Positions 37,160 through 45,851 are shown, numbered from the stretch's first letter. The stretch: DNA of 64,000 nt from Hyphomicrobiales bacterium (GCA_900466475.1 UBMI01000004.1:62001-126000); one strand, 5' to 3'. Notes: generated by a model from the sequence alone, not told the origin. Program-made: numbers and translations.

Positions 37160-38065
37160 ATGGCCATCCGTTTCGATCGTCCCGTTTCCAGCGCTGCCCG
37201 CTTATCGCGGCATTTCGGGGCGTTTGCGCTCGTGCTCTCGGTAGCGGTGCTGATTGCCCATCGCTTCGGCGGTCTGGCGACACCCTATCTCATCCTCGTG
37301 CTGCTCGTTTCTGTCGGCTGCGCGGTCCTCGCGACCCTCTTGGCTGCCATCGGCCTGCGCAGCCTCTGGATGACCGGTGCCGAGGGCGGGACGAATGCGC
37401 TGGCGGCGCTCATCTATGCAGCCTTTCCGCTCGGCATCGGCGCCTTTGCGGCGGAGCGCTATTTCACCCTGCCGGCAATCTACGACGTGACCACGGATAC
37501 CGCCTCCGCGCCCGACTGGCTCTCGACGCCGCAGGCCGACCAGATCTGGCTGCCTCGTGAACCGGTCGTGACATCAGGCGACCGCGAGAAGCAGCTTTCC
37601 GCCTATCCGGAGCTCACGGGCCGCCGTTACGACGGAGCGCTCGACCGTGTTCTGGAGGCCGTGAAGAAGGTCGCCAAGCAGAACGGCGTCACCATCACCA
37701 AAAGCGAAGGCGATACGACGCCCGGCCGCGAGCTTGAGGACAAGCCGGTTCCGGCCCAGCCGGAAAGCGGTGTGGCTGATTCCCCCGATGTCATCCCCGT
37801 GCCGACGCCGCGCCCCTATGAGGATGATGTGGCGAAGATGATCCGCGGCGCCAATGGCGTGATCCTGCAAGGCACGACCCGCACCCTCATCCTCGGTCTG
37901 CGTTTCGATTTCATCATCCGCCTGCGCGAAGAGGCCGAAACCACCTTCGTCGACGTGCGCGTTGCCTCCCGCTATGGCCAGCACGACCTTGGCTTCAGCG
38001 CCGAAGAGGCCGAGCAATATCTTGGTGCCCTCGATTCAGAGCTTCTCGGGATTGCGGGTGGGTGA
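37160..38065 (+). CDS. DUF1499 family membrane protein
   Basis: 301 residues. Three hydrophobic helices at the N-terminus (about 18-100), a linker, then a periplasmic or cytoplasmic DUF1499 domain: YDGALDRVLEAVKKVAKQNG, and near the end FDFIIRLREEAETTFVDVRV and SRYGQHDLGFSAEEAEQYL. Function unknown. ATG 37160 was chosen; the in-frame TTG at 37049 would add 37 residues without family similarity. Confidence 0.85.
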   Translation: MAIRFDRPVSSAARLSRHFGAFALVLSVAVLIAHRFGGLATPYLILVLLVSVGCAVLATLLAAIGLRSLWMTGAEGGTNALAALIYAAFPLGIGAFAAERYFTLPAIYDVTTDTASAPDWLSTPQADQIWLPREPVVTSGDREKQLSAYPELTGRRYDGALDRVLEAVKKVAKQNGVTITKSEGDTTPGRELEDKPVPAQPESGVADSPDVIPVPTPRPYEDDVAKMIRGANGVILQGTTRTLILGLRFDFIIRLREEAETTFVDVRVASRYGQHDLGFSAEEAEQYLGALDSELLGIAGG

Positions 38066-38072
38066 GCCCCGG

Positions 38073-38112
38073 TGCCGCAAAGCGGCAGTAATCGATCCAG
38101 TGGATCGATTAC
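38073..38112. repeat. Tandem extragenic palindromes
   Basis: Two hairpins back to back: TGCCGC-AAA-GCGGCA (38073-38087) and GTAATCGATCC-AGT-GGATCGATTAC (38088-38112, 11-bp perfect arms). They follow the DUF1499 stop by 8 bp. No T tract, so they are not a classical terminator; they look like a dispersed intergenic palindrome (REP-like). Confidence 0.6.
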
Positions 38113-38216
38113 AGGGGCGAACGCCCTGAGCCATGCGAAGGGCCGGATACGGTGAGGCACACGAAAACGCCCTTACCAGGAACTTGTCCGCTATCATGCA
38201 CCGAGGCTTAGGGAGA

Positions 38217-38672
38217 CTATCCCAAAAACCGTTCCCGCACGTCAGCCGTCGGCACCATGCAACTCTCCCGCCGCCCTGCAATCCTCAACCGGTTCCGCGC
38301 AACCACCCCATAGACGACATCCGCAATCCGCCGCGGCACGATCCGCAACACACCGGCCAGAGCCCAGGGCAAACCAAGCCCTTCCAGCATCCGGATCGTC
38401 GCATCGGATTTGTAATAGGCACGGCCCTTGTCGATCAGCAGATTGGTCTCGTAATCCCGCGTCTCCAGCCCGTAGTGCCGGTAGAGTGCCTCGCCGAGCG
38501 GCGTCTGGGCGACGATGAAGCGGTAGCGCTTTTCCTTGTCCCGCTTCAACAGGAACTGCACCCAGCCGGAGCAGAAGACACATTCGCCATCGAAGAGGAT
38601 CAGCGGCTTGTCATCAGCAAAGGCTGGCACGGAAGGATCGTCGCGATAGCTGTAATCCGTGGACCTTGCCAT
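38217..38672 (-). CDS. DCC family thiol-disulfide oxidoreductase
   Basis: 151 residues (DUF393). The DxxCxxC signature is FDGECVFCSGWVQFLL (about residues 28-43), followed by a thioredoxin-like layout and the family segment LLIDKGRAYYKSDATIRML. Presumed thiol-disulfide oxidoreductase of unknown partner. Two bp after the MBL-fold gene; last in the operon cupin - MBL hydrolase - DCC. Confidence 0.9.
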   Translation of the reverse strand: MARSTDYSYRDDPSVPAFADDKPLILFDGECVFCSGWVQFLLKRDKEKRYRFIVAQTPLGEALYRHYGLETRDYETNLLIDKGRAYYKSDATIRMLEGLGLPWALAGVLRIVPRRIADVVYGVVARNRLRIAGRRESCMVPTADVRERFLG

Positions 38673-38674
38673 TC

Positions 38675-39589
38675 TCAGCCTCCGGCCAACCGATAATGCG
38701 CAACAAGCGAAGGCGGCCCATCGGCGGTGACTTCGCCACGCTCCATCAGTTCTTCGATATGCGCCAGTACCGAAAGTGCCGCCGCCCCATGTAGTCGCTT
38801 ATCGGTATCGCGGTAGATCATCTCGACCATCCTGGGGATGGTGCTTTCCCCCGTCCGGATACGTTCGATGATCGAGCGCTCCCGCAGGCGCCGATGCGTC
38901 TTCAGCCCGCGCAGGAAGGGCGCAGGCGAAGTCACCGGCCCGCCATGGCCGGGCAGCAACAGGCCGTCATCGCGGGCAAGCAGCTTGTCGAGCGAGGCCA
39001 TATAGTCCGCCATGGATCCATCCGGCGGTGCGACGATCGTCGTTGCCCAGGCCATCACATGGTCGCCGGAAAAAAGGATGCCGCTTCCCTCGAGCGCGAA
39101 GGCTGCGTGATTGGCCGTGTGGCCGGGCGTCAGCACCCCCGTCAGTGCCCAGCCGTCGCCGGAAATCGTCTGTCCGTCACGGATAGCGATATCCGGCACA
39201 AAATCCGTATCGGAGCTTTCGGCAAAGGGGTTGACTTCGCCCTCGCGCAGCGGCCGCGAGGGGCGGTGCGGTCCTTCGCCGACCGTCAGCGCGCCGGTTT
39301 CCGCCTTCAGCCGTTTTGCAAGCGGCGAGTGGTCCCGATGAGTATGGCTGATAAAAATATGCGTCACCTGCCGGCCGGCAAGCGCTGTCATCAGCGCTTC
39401 GAAATGCGCCGCATTCGCCGGTCCCGGATCGATAACGGCGACCGATGAACCGCCGACGATATAGCTGTTCGTGCCGTGAAAGGTGAAAGGGCTCGGATTA
39501 TTCGCCGTCAGGCGCTGGATGCCCTCTGCGACCGGAACAGCCCGCCCATAGGCCGGATCGAAGAAAAGATCGAAGTTCGCGCCGGACAT
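38675..39589 (-). CDS. Metallo-beta-lactamase fold hydrolase
   Basis: 304 residues. MBL metal motif HTHRDHS in FISHTHRDHSPLAKRL, then GHTANHAAFALEG and SGDHVMAWATT, with a C-terminal helical extension (about 210-304) as in the LACTB2/glyoxalase II-like group with a winged-helix tail. Probably a hydrolase of a thioester or RNA-like substrate; not a resistance enzyme by sequence. Middle gene of the operon. Confidence 0.9.
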   Translation of the reverse strand: MSGANFDLFFDPAYGRAVPVAEGIQRLTANNPSPFTFHGTNSYIVGGSSVAVIDPGPANAAHFEALMTALAGRQVTHIFISHTHRDHSPLAKRLKAETGALTVGEGPHRPSRPLREGEVNPFAESSDTDFVPDIAIRDGQTISGDGWALTGVLTPGHTANHAAFALEGSGILFSGDHVMAWATTIVAPPDGSMADYMASLDKLLARDDGLLLPGHGGPVTSPAPFLRGLKTHRRLRERSIIERIRTGESTIPRMVEMIYRDTDKRLHGAAALSVLAHIEELMERGEVTADGPPSLVAHYRLAGG

Positions 39590-39591
39590 GT

Positions 39592-39900
39592 CTATTTATA
39601 TTCGATCTCGATGAAGGACATGGGCTGCTCGCCGGCATTGACGACATTGTGCTCGGTACCGGCCTCGCGGCGATAGGCAGCCCCTTTGGCCACATCCACC
39701 CGCCGGCTACCCTCGGCATCCTCGATCAGGAACTGGCAATCGGTCATCGGCACGACCACATAGCCGAAGCCATGCGTATGGACGCCGGTATCGGCACCCG
39801 GCTCGAAATCCCACTGGGTGATGCGCACGATGGCATCATCGAGGATCAGCGTCGCAAGCGCTGGTGGACGGGCGCGATATTGGCTCAACGGTGTCTCCAT
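39592..39900 (-). CDS. Cupin domain protein
   Basis: 102 residues, start at METPLSQYRARPP (39900). The single cupin barrel has motif 1 DTGVHTHGFGYVVVP and motif 2 EAGTEHNVVNAGEQP. Its metal ligands are the two His of HTH, a downstream residue and the H of EHN. It could be a small dioxygenase, isomerase or sensor. First gene of the cupin-MBL-DCC operon. Confidence 0.83.
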   Translation of the reverse strand: METPLSQYRARPPALATLILDDAIVRITQWDFEPGADTGVHTHGFGYVVVPMTDCQFLIEDAEGSRRVDVAKGAAYRREAGTEHNVVNAGEQPMSFIEIEYK

Positions 39901-40045
39901 TGGCTGTTCGATGCTTGAAGTCCTACCATGCCGGCATGGCCGCGGATACAAATATGACGTCGCAGTGAACTTAGTGATTGTGGGGCAGTCCGACCTTTGC
40001 TAATCAGGCCACGTTTTGGCGAAGCGACATCCGCTTCAGCTCTGG

Positions 40046-40120
40046 TGGGGCGTAGCCAAGCGGTAAGGCAGCGGTTTTTGGTACCGCCATCCCCTGGTTC
40101 GAATCCAGGCGCCCCAGCCA
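40046..40120 (+). tRNA. tRNA-Gln (UUG)
   Basis: 75-nt cloverleaf with encoded CCA (40118-40120). Acceptor TGGGGCG pairs with CGCCCCA; anticodon arm GCGGT/ACCGC around loop TTTTGGT with anticodon TTG (40078-40080); T-arm has GGTTCGAATCC. Confidence 0.97.
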
Positions 40121-40126
40121 CAACGT

Positions 40127-40744
40127 TCAAGTAGCTTGTAAACGCCTTGTCGCCGCACCCGCGGCAATCGTCACCACAAGCTCATCTACTTCCCGCGCAA
40201 GGCGCTCGGCCGGCAGACCGACGAAGCGGCCTTCGAGACTGATGCTGACGACGCCGTGAACGGCGCCGAACAGCGTGCGGGCGCGGATCGCTCTGTCTTC
40301 CGCCGTCATATCAGGCTGCAGCTCGGCAAGCGGTTCTGCGATCACGTCCATCAGGAAGAGATGTTCATCGAGATGCCATTGCGGCGTCGGGCTGGTTTCA
40401 GGCGGGTAATGCTCGAAGAGCGCTTTCCACAGGTTCCGGTTTTCCACTGCGAAACCTAAATATCCCTGCGCCAGATTGCGCAACCGGTCCGTTGGTGTCC
40501 TGTCCCTGGTCTCGGGCAAGGTGAGCCTTGCTTCCAGCGCCTTCAGTGTCGTGGAATTCACATGGATGACGAGTTCGGCGAGGTCGGCGAAGACCGTATA
40601 GAGGCCGCCGAGCGCACAGCCGGCATCCTGGGTGATCTCGCGCGCCCTGAGGTTTGCAAGCCCTTCTCGCATAATCCGGCTTCGTGCCGCATCGATCAGC
40701 CGCGCCCTCAGATCTTCGCGTTTTTCTTCTCTTTTCCCGGCCAT
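40127..40744 (-). CDS. TetR family transcriptional regulator
   Basis: 205 residues. TetR-type HTH in the first 60 residues (LIDAARSRIMREGLANLRAR, then EITQDAGCALGGLYTVFADL) and an alpha-helical ligand domain. ATG 40744 is chosen; the frame continues upstream through the operators and is not coding there. It is divergent from the PspA-like gene; three near-identical palindromes lie in the shared region (see next entry), so it likely represses both directions. Inducer unknown. Confidence 0.9.
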   Translation of the reverse strand: MAGKREEKREDLRARLIDAARSRIMREGLANLRAREITQDAGCALGGLYTVFADLAELVIHVNSTTLKALEARLTLPETRDRTPTDRLRNLAQGYLGFAVENRNLWKALFEHYPPETSPTPQWHLDEHLFLMDVIAEPLAELQPDMTAEDRAIRARTLFGAVHGVVSISLEGRFVGLPAERLAREVDELVVTIAAGAATRRLQAT

Positions 40745-40766
40745 TAACCATCTCGCTTCGACTTCA

Positions 40767-40838
40767 TGAACGACGTTCAAAATTATTCTTGAACGTCGTT
40801 CAGGATTCTGCCATAACTCAACTTGTGAACAACGTTCA
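40767..40838. promoter_or_regulatory. Three TetR operators
   Basis: Three 13-bp palindromes with the pattern TGAACnnCGTTCA: 40767-40779 (TGAACGACGTTCA), 40790-40802 (TGAACGTCGTTCA) and 40826-40838 (TGAACAACGTTCA). They occupy the 111-bp region between the divergent TetR and PspA-like genes; the last is 17 bp before the PspA-like ATG. Confidence 0.85.
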
Positions 40839-40855
40839 TAAACCGGAGGAAAGAA

Positions 40856-41542
40856 ATGTTCAAACTGATTTCGACTTTGCTGCGGGGCAGGGCCTACGAT
40901 GCCGAACAGGCCTTTGCCGATCGCAATGCCGTACCTCTGCTCGCCCAGCAGATTCGCGATGCCGCACAATCGATCCAGTCGGCCCGCCGCAGCGTGGCGA
41001 TCGCCATTGCCCAGAACGAGCAGGAGCGGGCTCAGCACGCAACGATCGTTTCCCGGATCGACGATCTCGAGACCCGCGCCGCTGCTGCGCTTGCCAAGGG
41101 CAATGAAGCACTGGCCCGTGAGGGTGCCGAAGCGATCGCCTATCTCGAGGCCGAGCGCGATCAATCCGAAAAGGCTCAGGCGCAGTTCACGACTGCTATC
41201 GACAAGCTGAAGGGAATTGTGCGCATCTCCGAAATGCGGTTGCAGGAACTACAGCGTGGCGAGCGTCTGGCCCGCGCCACCGAAGAGACGCAGAAGCTCG
41301 ATGTCGTCGTTGCCGGCACAGGCCTTGCGACGCTTGACGATGCCGAGGAGACGCTTGCGCGCCTTCGCATCCGTCAGAACCAGAATGAGATGACGGCCTC
41401 GGCCCTGAAGGCGATGGAGACTTCGACCGCTCCTGCCGGCATCATCGAGAAGCTTGCCAATGCCGGATGCGGCGCGCCGTTGCGCTCTTCCGCCGATGAC
41501 GTGCTCGCCCGCCTGCGCAGCCGCATCAACCCCGCCGCTTAA
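40856..41542 (+). CDS. PspA/IM30-like coiled-coil protein
   Basis: 228 residues, almost entirely predicted coiled coil, with no signal peptide. Resembles PspA/IM30 (ESCRT-III-like) proteins: short N-terminal amphipathic helix (MFKLISTLLRGRAYDAEQ) and long helices with QQIRDAAQSIQSARRSV and SEMRLQELQRGERLARATEE. PspA proteins bind stressed membranes and support membrane integrity. C-terminal part is variable. It follows three TetR operators and is 34 bp upstream of a YiaA-like gene. Confidence 0.75.
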   Translation: MFKLISTLLRGRAYDAEQAFADRNAVPLLAQQIRDAAQSIQSARRSVAIAIAQNEQERAQHATIVSRIDDLETRAAAALAKGNEALAREGAEAIAYLEAERDQSEKAQAQFTTAIDKLKGIVRISEMRLQELQRGERLARATEETQKLDVVVAGTGLATLDDAEETLARLRIRQNQNEMTASALKAMETSTAPAGIIEKLANAGCGAPLRSSADDVLARLRSRINPAA

Positions 41543-41576
41543 AATCAGCATCATCAAACCTGAGGGAATCACGACA

Positions 41577-41858
41577 ATGAACGACAGTTTCCAGAAACAT
41601 TCCGCCAGCTGGGTCAGCTTCTCCTACATCTCCTTCGGCGCCGCAGCCTTCATGCTGGCGCTCGGCCTCTATATGATGCCGCTCGATCTCTGGGGCAAAG
41701 GCTACCTGGCAATGGGCATCCTGATGCTGGTTCAGACGACGGTGAATATAACCAAGACGCTGCGCGACAATGCTGAATCCGAAAAGCTGATCCGCAAGGT
41801 TGAAGACGCCCGCACCGAGAAGCTGCTCGTCAAGTTCAATCGTAACGGTGAAGACTAA
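41577..41858 (+). CDS. YiaA/YiaB-like inner membrane protein
   Basis: 93 residues with two hydrophobic helices (about 11-32 and 40-58) and a charged cytoplasmic C-terminus (KLIRKVEDARTEKLLVKF). This is the YiaA/YiaB two-helix inner membrane domain. Function unknown. Located between the PspA-like gene and the acyltransferase gene in the same direction, so likely part of the same membrane-linked unit. Confidence 0.8.
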   Translation: MNDSFQKHSASWVSFSYISFGAAAFMLALGLYMMPLDLWGKGYLAMGILMLVQTTVNITKTLRDNAESEKLIRKVEDARTEKLLVKFNRNGED

Positions 41859-41873
41859 TCTTCATTAACTACA

Positions 41874-41919
41874 CCACAGAGTTGTTGCTATACTCAACTT
41901 TTGCGTAACAACTCTGTGG
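41874..41919. promoter_or_regulatory. 46-bp inverted repeat before the acyltransferase gene
   Basis: CCACAGAGTTGTT (41874-41886) and AACAACTCTGTGG (41907-41919) are perfect 13-bp complementary arms around a 20-nt loop. The loop holds TATACT at 41889-41894, a -10-like box. No T run follows, so it is not a standard terminator; operator or RNA switch are possible. It ends 30 bp before the GTG start. Confidence 0.55.
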
Positions 41920-41949
41920 CCTTCTCTGCGAGCCAATGGAGGATCTGCC

Positions 41950-44900
41950 GTGCAAACCAACCTGATGACATCAAGGAAATTCGCGCCGCTGTTCTGGACG
42001 CAGTTCCTCACCGCGTTCAACGACAACTTCCTGAAGAATACTCTTGTATTCCTGATCCTCTTCCAGATGTCGGCTGCCGAGGGCGCGGCACTGGTCACAC
42101 TTGCCGGCGTCGTCCTGATCATTCCATTCCTGTTGCTCTCGGCAATCGGCGGCGAACTCGCCGACAAGCACGACAAGGCCAAGGTCGCCGAACTCCTGAA
42201 GAGATGCGAGATTGCGGTGGCGGCCGTAGCTGTCGTCGGTCTTGCCTTCTCCTCCATCTGGATCCTGATGGCGGCGTTGTTTGGCTTTGGCGTCATCTCC
42301 GCGCTTTTCGGCCCGATCAAATACGGCATTCTGCCTGATCACCTGGAACGCCGCGACCTGCCGAAGGCCAATGCCTGGATCGAGGGCGGCACCTTCATCG
42401 CCATCCTCGGTGGCACCATCGTTGCCGCATTCGCCTTTTCCGGCGGCGACAACGTCCTCGTCTTCGGCACGATGATGATCGGTCTTTCGGTGCTGTGCTG
42501 GTTTGCCAGCCGGATGATCCCGGCAACCGGCTCCAAGGCTCCCGATCTCGAGGTCGATACCAACGTCATCCGCTCCAGCTACAACCTCGTCATGGAAATC
42601 CGCAGCGACAAGCGCCTGTGGCGTTCGGCGCTGATGAACTGCTGGTTCTGGCTGGTCGGCGCATTCGTGCTGTCTATCCTGCCGACCATGGTCACCGAAT
42701 TGCTCGGTGGTTCGGAAATTGTCGTGCCCGCCTATCTGACGGTCTTTGCCGTGGCAGTCGCAGTGGGCTCCGCCATCGCCGCCTGGATGTCATCAGGCCG
42801 CATTGTACTTTTGCCTGCGCCGATCGGCACGGCCCTGCTTGCCATCTTCAGCCTCGATCTCGCCTGGAATCTGTGGGGTCTGCAATCGACCAGCCATGCG
42901 ACAACCATCCTGGCTTTCTTCGCCGGCCAGAACACGATCCGCGTCGCAATCGATCTCGCCGGCATGGCGATATCAGGCGCCTTCATCGCAGTTCCGACTT
43001 TCGCCGCGCTGCAGACCTGGGCGCATGAGGACCGCCGCGCCCGCGTCATCGGTGCCGCCAATGTCCTGTCGGCGCTCTTCATCACTGTCGGCCTTGGTGC
43101 TGTTGCCGTCGTCCAGGCCTTTGGTGCCTCTATTCCGCAGATCCTGATCGGCCTCGGCATCATCAATTTCGCCGTTGCCTGGCTGATGCTGAAGACGCTG
43201 CCGACCAATGCCTTCCGCGATTTCGTCTCGATCCTGTTCCGTGCCTTCATGCGGCTGGAAGTCGAAGGCCTCGAAAATATCAAGAAAGCAGGGCCGGCCC
43301 CGATCATCGCGCTCAATCACGTCAGCCTGCTCGACGGTGCGCTGGCGCTCGCCATCACCGAGGAAGAGCCGGTCTTTGCGGTCGATTACAAGATCGCCCA
43401 AGCCTGGTGGGTAAGACCCTTCCTGAAAATGTGCAAATTCCTGCCGCTCGATCCGACCAAGCCGATGGCGACGCGCTCGCTGATCAAGGTCGTGCAGGAC
43501 GGCAGCCCGATCGGCATCTTTCCCGAGGGGCGCCTGACAGTAACCGGCACGCTGATGAAGGTCTATGACGGCGCCGCCATGGTTGCCGACAAGACCGGAG
43601 CGATGGTTGTTCCGGTGCGCATCGACGGCCTGGAGAAGAGCTATCTCTCTTACCTCAACGACGGCAAGATCCGCCGCCGGCTGTTCCCCAAGGTCAAGGT
43701 CACCATTCTCGAACCGGTGAAGCTCGAAGTTCCGGCCGAACTCAAGGGCCGCAAGCGCCGCGTGGCAGCCGGTGCCGCCCTCTACCAGGTCATGTCGAAC
43801 CTGATGTTCAGGACCGCCGATACATCCTCGACCGTAATCGATCGCATCATCGAGGCGAGCCACGAATTCGGCATGAGCAAACTCGCCGTCGAGGATCCGG
43901 TCACTGGTAAGCTCACTTACGGCAAGCTGCTGACGGGTGCTGCTGTGCTCGGCGCGAAATTCCGCAGCACGTTCCCGGAACGCAATCTCGGCGTCATGCT
44001 GCCGAACGCCAATGGTGCCGCCGCAACGCTCCTCGGCGTGATGACGGCAGGCAAGGTGCCGGCCATGCTGAATTTCACCGCCGGTGCGGCCAATATCCTG
44101 TCCGCCTGCAAGGCGGCGGAAGTGAAGCATGTCCTCACATCCCGCGCCTTCGTGACCCAGGCCAAGCTCGGCCCGGTCATCGAGGAGATGGAAAAGCAGG
44201 TTAAGATCGTCTGGCTTGACGATCTCCGCACCGAAATCGGCCTTATGAGCAAGATCAGGGGCTATCTGCACAAGGCAAGGCCGCTGGTGAAGCGCAAGCC
44301 TGATGATCCGGCCGTCATACTTTTCACCTCGGGCTCAGAAGGCACACCGAAGGGCGTGGTGCTGACCCATCGCAACATCCTGTCGAATGCAGCCCAGGCC
44401 GCCGCCCGCATCGATTTCCACAGCGGCGACAAGGTGTTCAACATCCTGCCGGTCTTCCACTCCTTCGGGCTGACGGCGGGCACAGTGCTGCCGCTGATCT
44501 CGGGTGTGCCGGTCTATTTCTATCCGTCGCCGCTGCATTATCGTATCGTGCCAGAGCTGATCTATGTCTCGAATGCTACGATCATCTTCGGCACCGATAC
44601 CTTCCTCAACGGCTACAGCAGGACGGCCCACCCTTACGACTTCCGCTCCATCCGCTATATTTTCTCCGGTGCCGAGCCGGTGAAGGCGTCCACCCGCGCC
44701 ACCTACATGGAGAAATTCGGCCTGCGCATTCTGGAAGGCTATGGCGTCACCGAGACAGCGCCGGTGATTTCGATCAACACGCCGATGTACAACAAGTCCG
44801 GCACTGTCGGCAAAATCCTGCCGGGCATGGAATGGAAGCTCGAACCCGTACCCGGCATCGATGACGGTGGCCGCCTCGTCGTCCGTGGCGCCAACGTCAT

Positions 44901-45345
44901 GGCCGGCTATCTGCGTGCCGAAAATCCCGGCGTGCTCGAACCGCTTGTGGACGGCTGGCATGATACCGGAGACATCGTCACCATCGACGAGGACGGTTTC
45001 GTCAAGATCCGCGGCCGCGCCAAGCGCTTTGCCAAGATCGGCGGCGAGATGATATCTCTCGCGGCCGTCGAGGCCCTTGCCGCAGAACTCTGGCCGGGCG
45101 CTCTTTCGGTCGTCTCCTCGATACCGGACGCAAAGAAGGGCGAGCGGCTCGTACTTCTGACCGATGCGCCGACTGCCACTCGCGCCGAATTCCTCGCTTT
45201 CGCCAAATCGAAGGGCGCCATGGACATGATGGTGCCGGCCGAGGTTACCATCGGCAAAGTGCCGGTCCTCGGCTCCGGAAAGGTGGATTTTGTGACGGCG
45301 CGCAGATTGGCCGAGAGCGCGGCCCAGCCGGAGCAGGCGGCGTAA
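41950..45345 (+). CDS. Trifunctional LplT-PlsC-acyl-ACP synthetase (Aas-like) protein
   Basis: 1131 residues, GTG start at 41950 after GGAGGATCTGCC. Three domains: MFS-type lysophospholipid flippase (LplT-like, about 1-415, with NDNFLKNTLVFLILFQMS); PlsC acyltransferase (about 430-620) with the HX4D motif in ALNHVSLLDGALAL and FPEGRLTVTG; and an AMP-forming acyl-ACP/acyl-CoA synthetase (about 640-1120) with FTSGSEGTPKGVVLTHRN and GYGVTETAPVISIN. It should bring lysophospholipid to the inner leaflet and re-acylate it, as LplT + Aas do in E. coli, but in one chain. Same direction as the PspA-like and YiaA-like genes. Confidence 0.9.
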   Translation: MQTNLMTSRKFAPLFWTQFLTAFNDNFLKNTLVFLILFQMSAAEGAALVTLAGVVLIIPFLLLSAIGGELADKHDKAKVAELLKRCEIAVAAVAVVGLAFSSIWILMAALFGFGVISALFGPIKYGILPDHLERRDLPKANAWIEGGTFIAILGGTIVAAFAFSGGDNVLVFGTMMIGLSVLCWFASRMIPATGSKAPDLEVDTNVIRSSYNLVMEIRSDKRLWRSALMNCWFWLVGAFVLSILPTMVTELLGGSEIVVPAYLTVFAVAVAVGSAIAAWMSSGRIVLLPAPIGTALLAIFSLDLAWNLWGLQSTSHATTILAFFAGQNTIRVAIDLAGMAISGAFIAVPTFAALQTWAHEDRRARVIGAANVLSALFITVGLGAVAVVQAFGASIPQILIGLGIINFAVAWLMLKTLPTNAFRDFVSILFRAFMRLEVEGLENIKKAGPAPIIALNHVSLLDGALALAITEEEPVFAVDYKIAQAWWVRPFLKMCKFLPLDPTKPMATRSLIKVVQDGSPIGIFPEGRLTVTGTLMKVYDGAAMVADKTGAMVVPVRIDGLEKSYLSYLNDGKIRRRLFPKVKVTILEPVKLEVPAELKGRKRRVAAGAALYQVMSNLMFRTADTSSTVIDRIIEASHEFGMSKLAVEDPVTGKLTYGKLLTGAAVLGAKFRSTFPERNLGVMLPNANGAAATLLGVMTAGKVPAMLNFTAGAANILSACKAAEVKHVLTSRAFVTQAKLGPVIEEMEKQVKIVWLDDLRTEIGLMSKIRGYLHKARPLVKRKPDDPAVILFTSGSEGTPKGVVLTHRNILSNAAQAAARIDFHSGDKVFNILPVFHSFGLTAGTVLPLISGVPVYFYPSPLHYRIVPELIYVSNATIIFGTDTFLNGYSRTAHPYDFRSIRYIFSGAEPVKASTRATYMEKFGLRILEGYGVTETAPVISINTPMYNKSGTVGKILPGMEWKLEPVPGIDDGGRLVVRGANVMAGYLRAENPGVLEPLVDGWHDTGDIVTIDEDGFVKIRGRAKRFAKIGGEMISLAAVEALAAELWPGALSVVSSIPDAKKGERLVLLTDAPTATRAEFLAFAKSKGAMDMMVPAEVTIGKVPVLGSGKVDFVTARRLAESAAQPEQAA

Positions 45346-45389
45346 AACCGGCTTCATTCTCCGGCAGCAGTGATCATAAGTGAAAACAA

Positions 45390-45415
45390 AACAGGCGGCT
45401 TGCGGGCCGCCTGTT
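45390..45415. terminator. Bidirectional terminator between the acyltransferase and lipoprotein genes
   Basis: Ten-bp stem AACAGGCGGC / GCCGCCTGTT around a 6-nt loop. The A-rich left flank (GAAAACAAA) becomes a T-rich tract on the minus strand, so it best serves the convergent minus-strand lipoprotein gene. Confidence 0.85.
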
Positions 45416-45440
45416 GGCATTATCGGACGAATAATCCGGT

Positions 45441-45851
45441 TTACTTCTGTTCCGGCGCCAGGAATTCGGCGCAGTAGGAAGGACCGTTCACACCGGGGAT
45501 ATCGGTGACGGTGCGGATATCGCGGATCGTATAGTCGGAACTGGTGGTGATTTCGGCCTGGCAGCGCAGGTAAAGCGTGCGGGCGCTCGCAATCTGCTTG
45601 CCGCGCTTGCCGTCAGCACCTTCGGCATATTTCGCGGGCACGCGCACCGTCTTGTAACCGCCCTTCCAGGTGTAGATCGTCGACGAGCCTTCGTCGCGGT
45701 CGCTGAGCGGCGGGCCATAGGCGGCAAAGAACTTGCCGGCCGACTGGCCGACCCAGCGCGCCTCGATCGGGTTGCCGGCGGAAGGTATGGTGGTGCATCC
45801 GGCAAGCGCAATCGCAAGCGCGGCGGCCCCGGTCATGGTGCGGAGTTTCAT
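45441..45851 (-). CDS. Hypothetical lipoprotein
   Basis: 136 residues beginning MKLRTMTGAAALAIALAGC, a lipoprotein signal with lipobox LAGC. The mature domain includes ARWVGQSAGKFFAAYGPPLS, STIYTWKGGYKTV and two Cys (LRCQAEI, SYCAEF) that could form a disulfide. Start is the ATG at 45851; the frame runs further upstream without similarity. Function unknown. Confidence 0.75.
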   Translation of the reverse strand: MKLRTMTGAAALAIALAGCTTIPSAGNPIEARWVGQSAGKFFAAYGPPLSDRDEGSSTIYTWKGGYKTVRVPAKYAEGADGKRGKQIASARTLYLRCQAEITTSSDYTIRDIRTVTDIPGVNGPSYCAEFLAPEQK

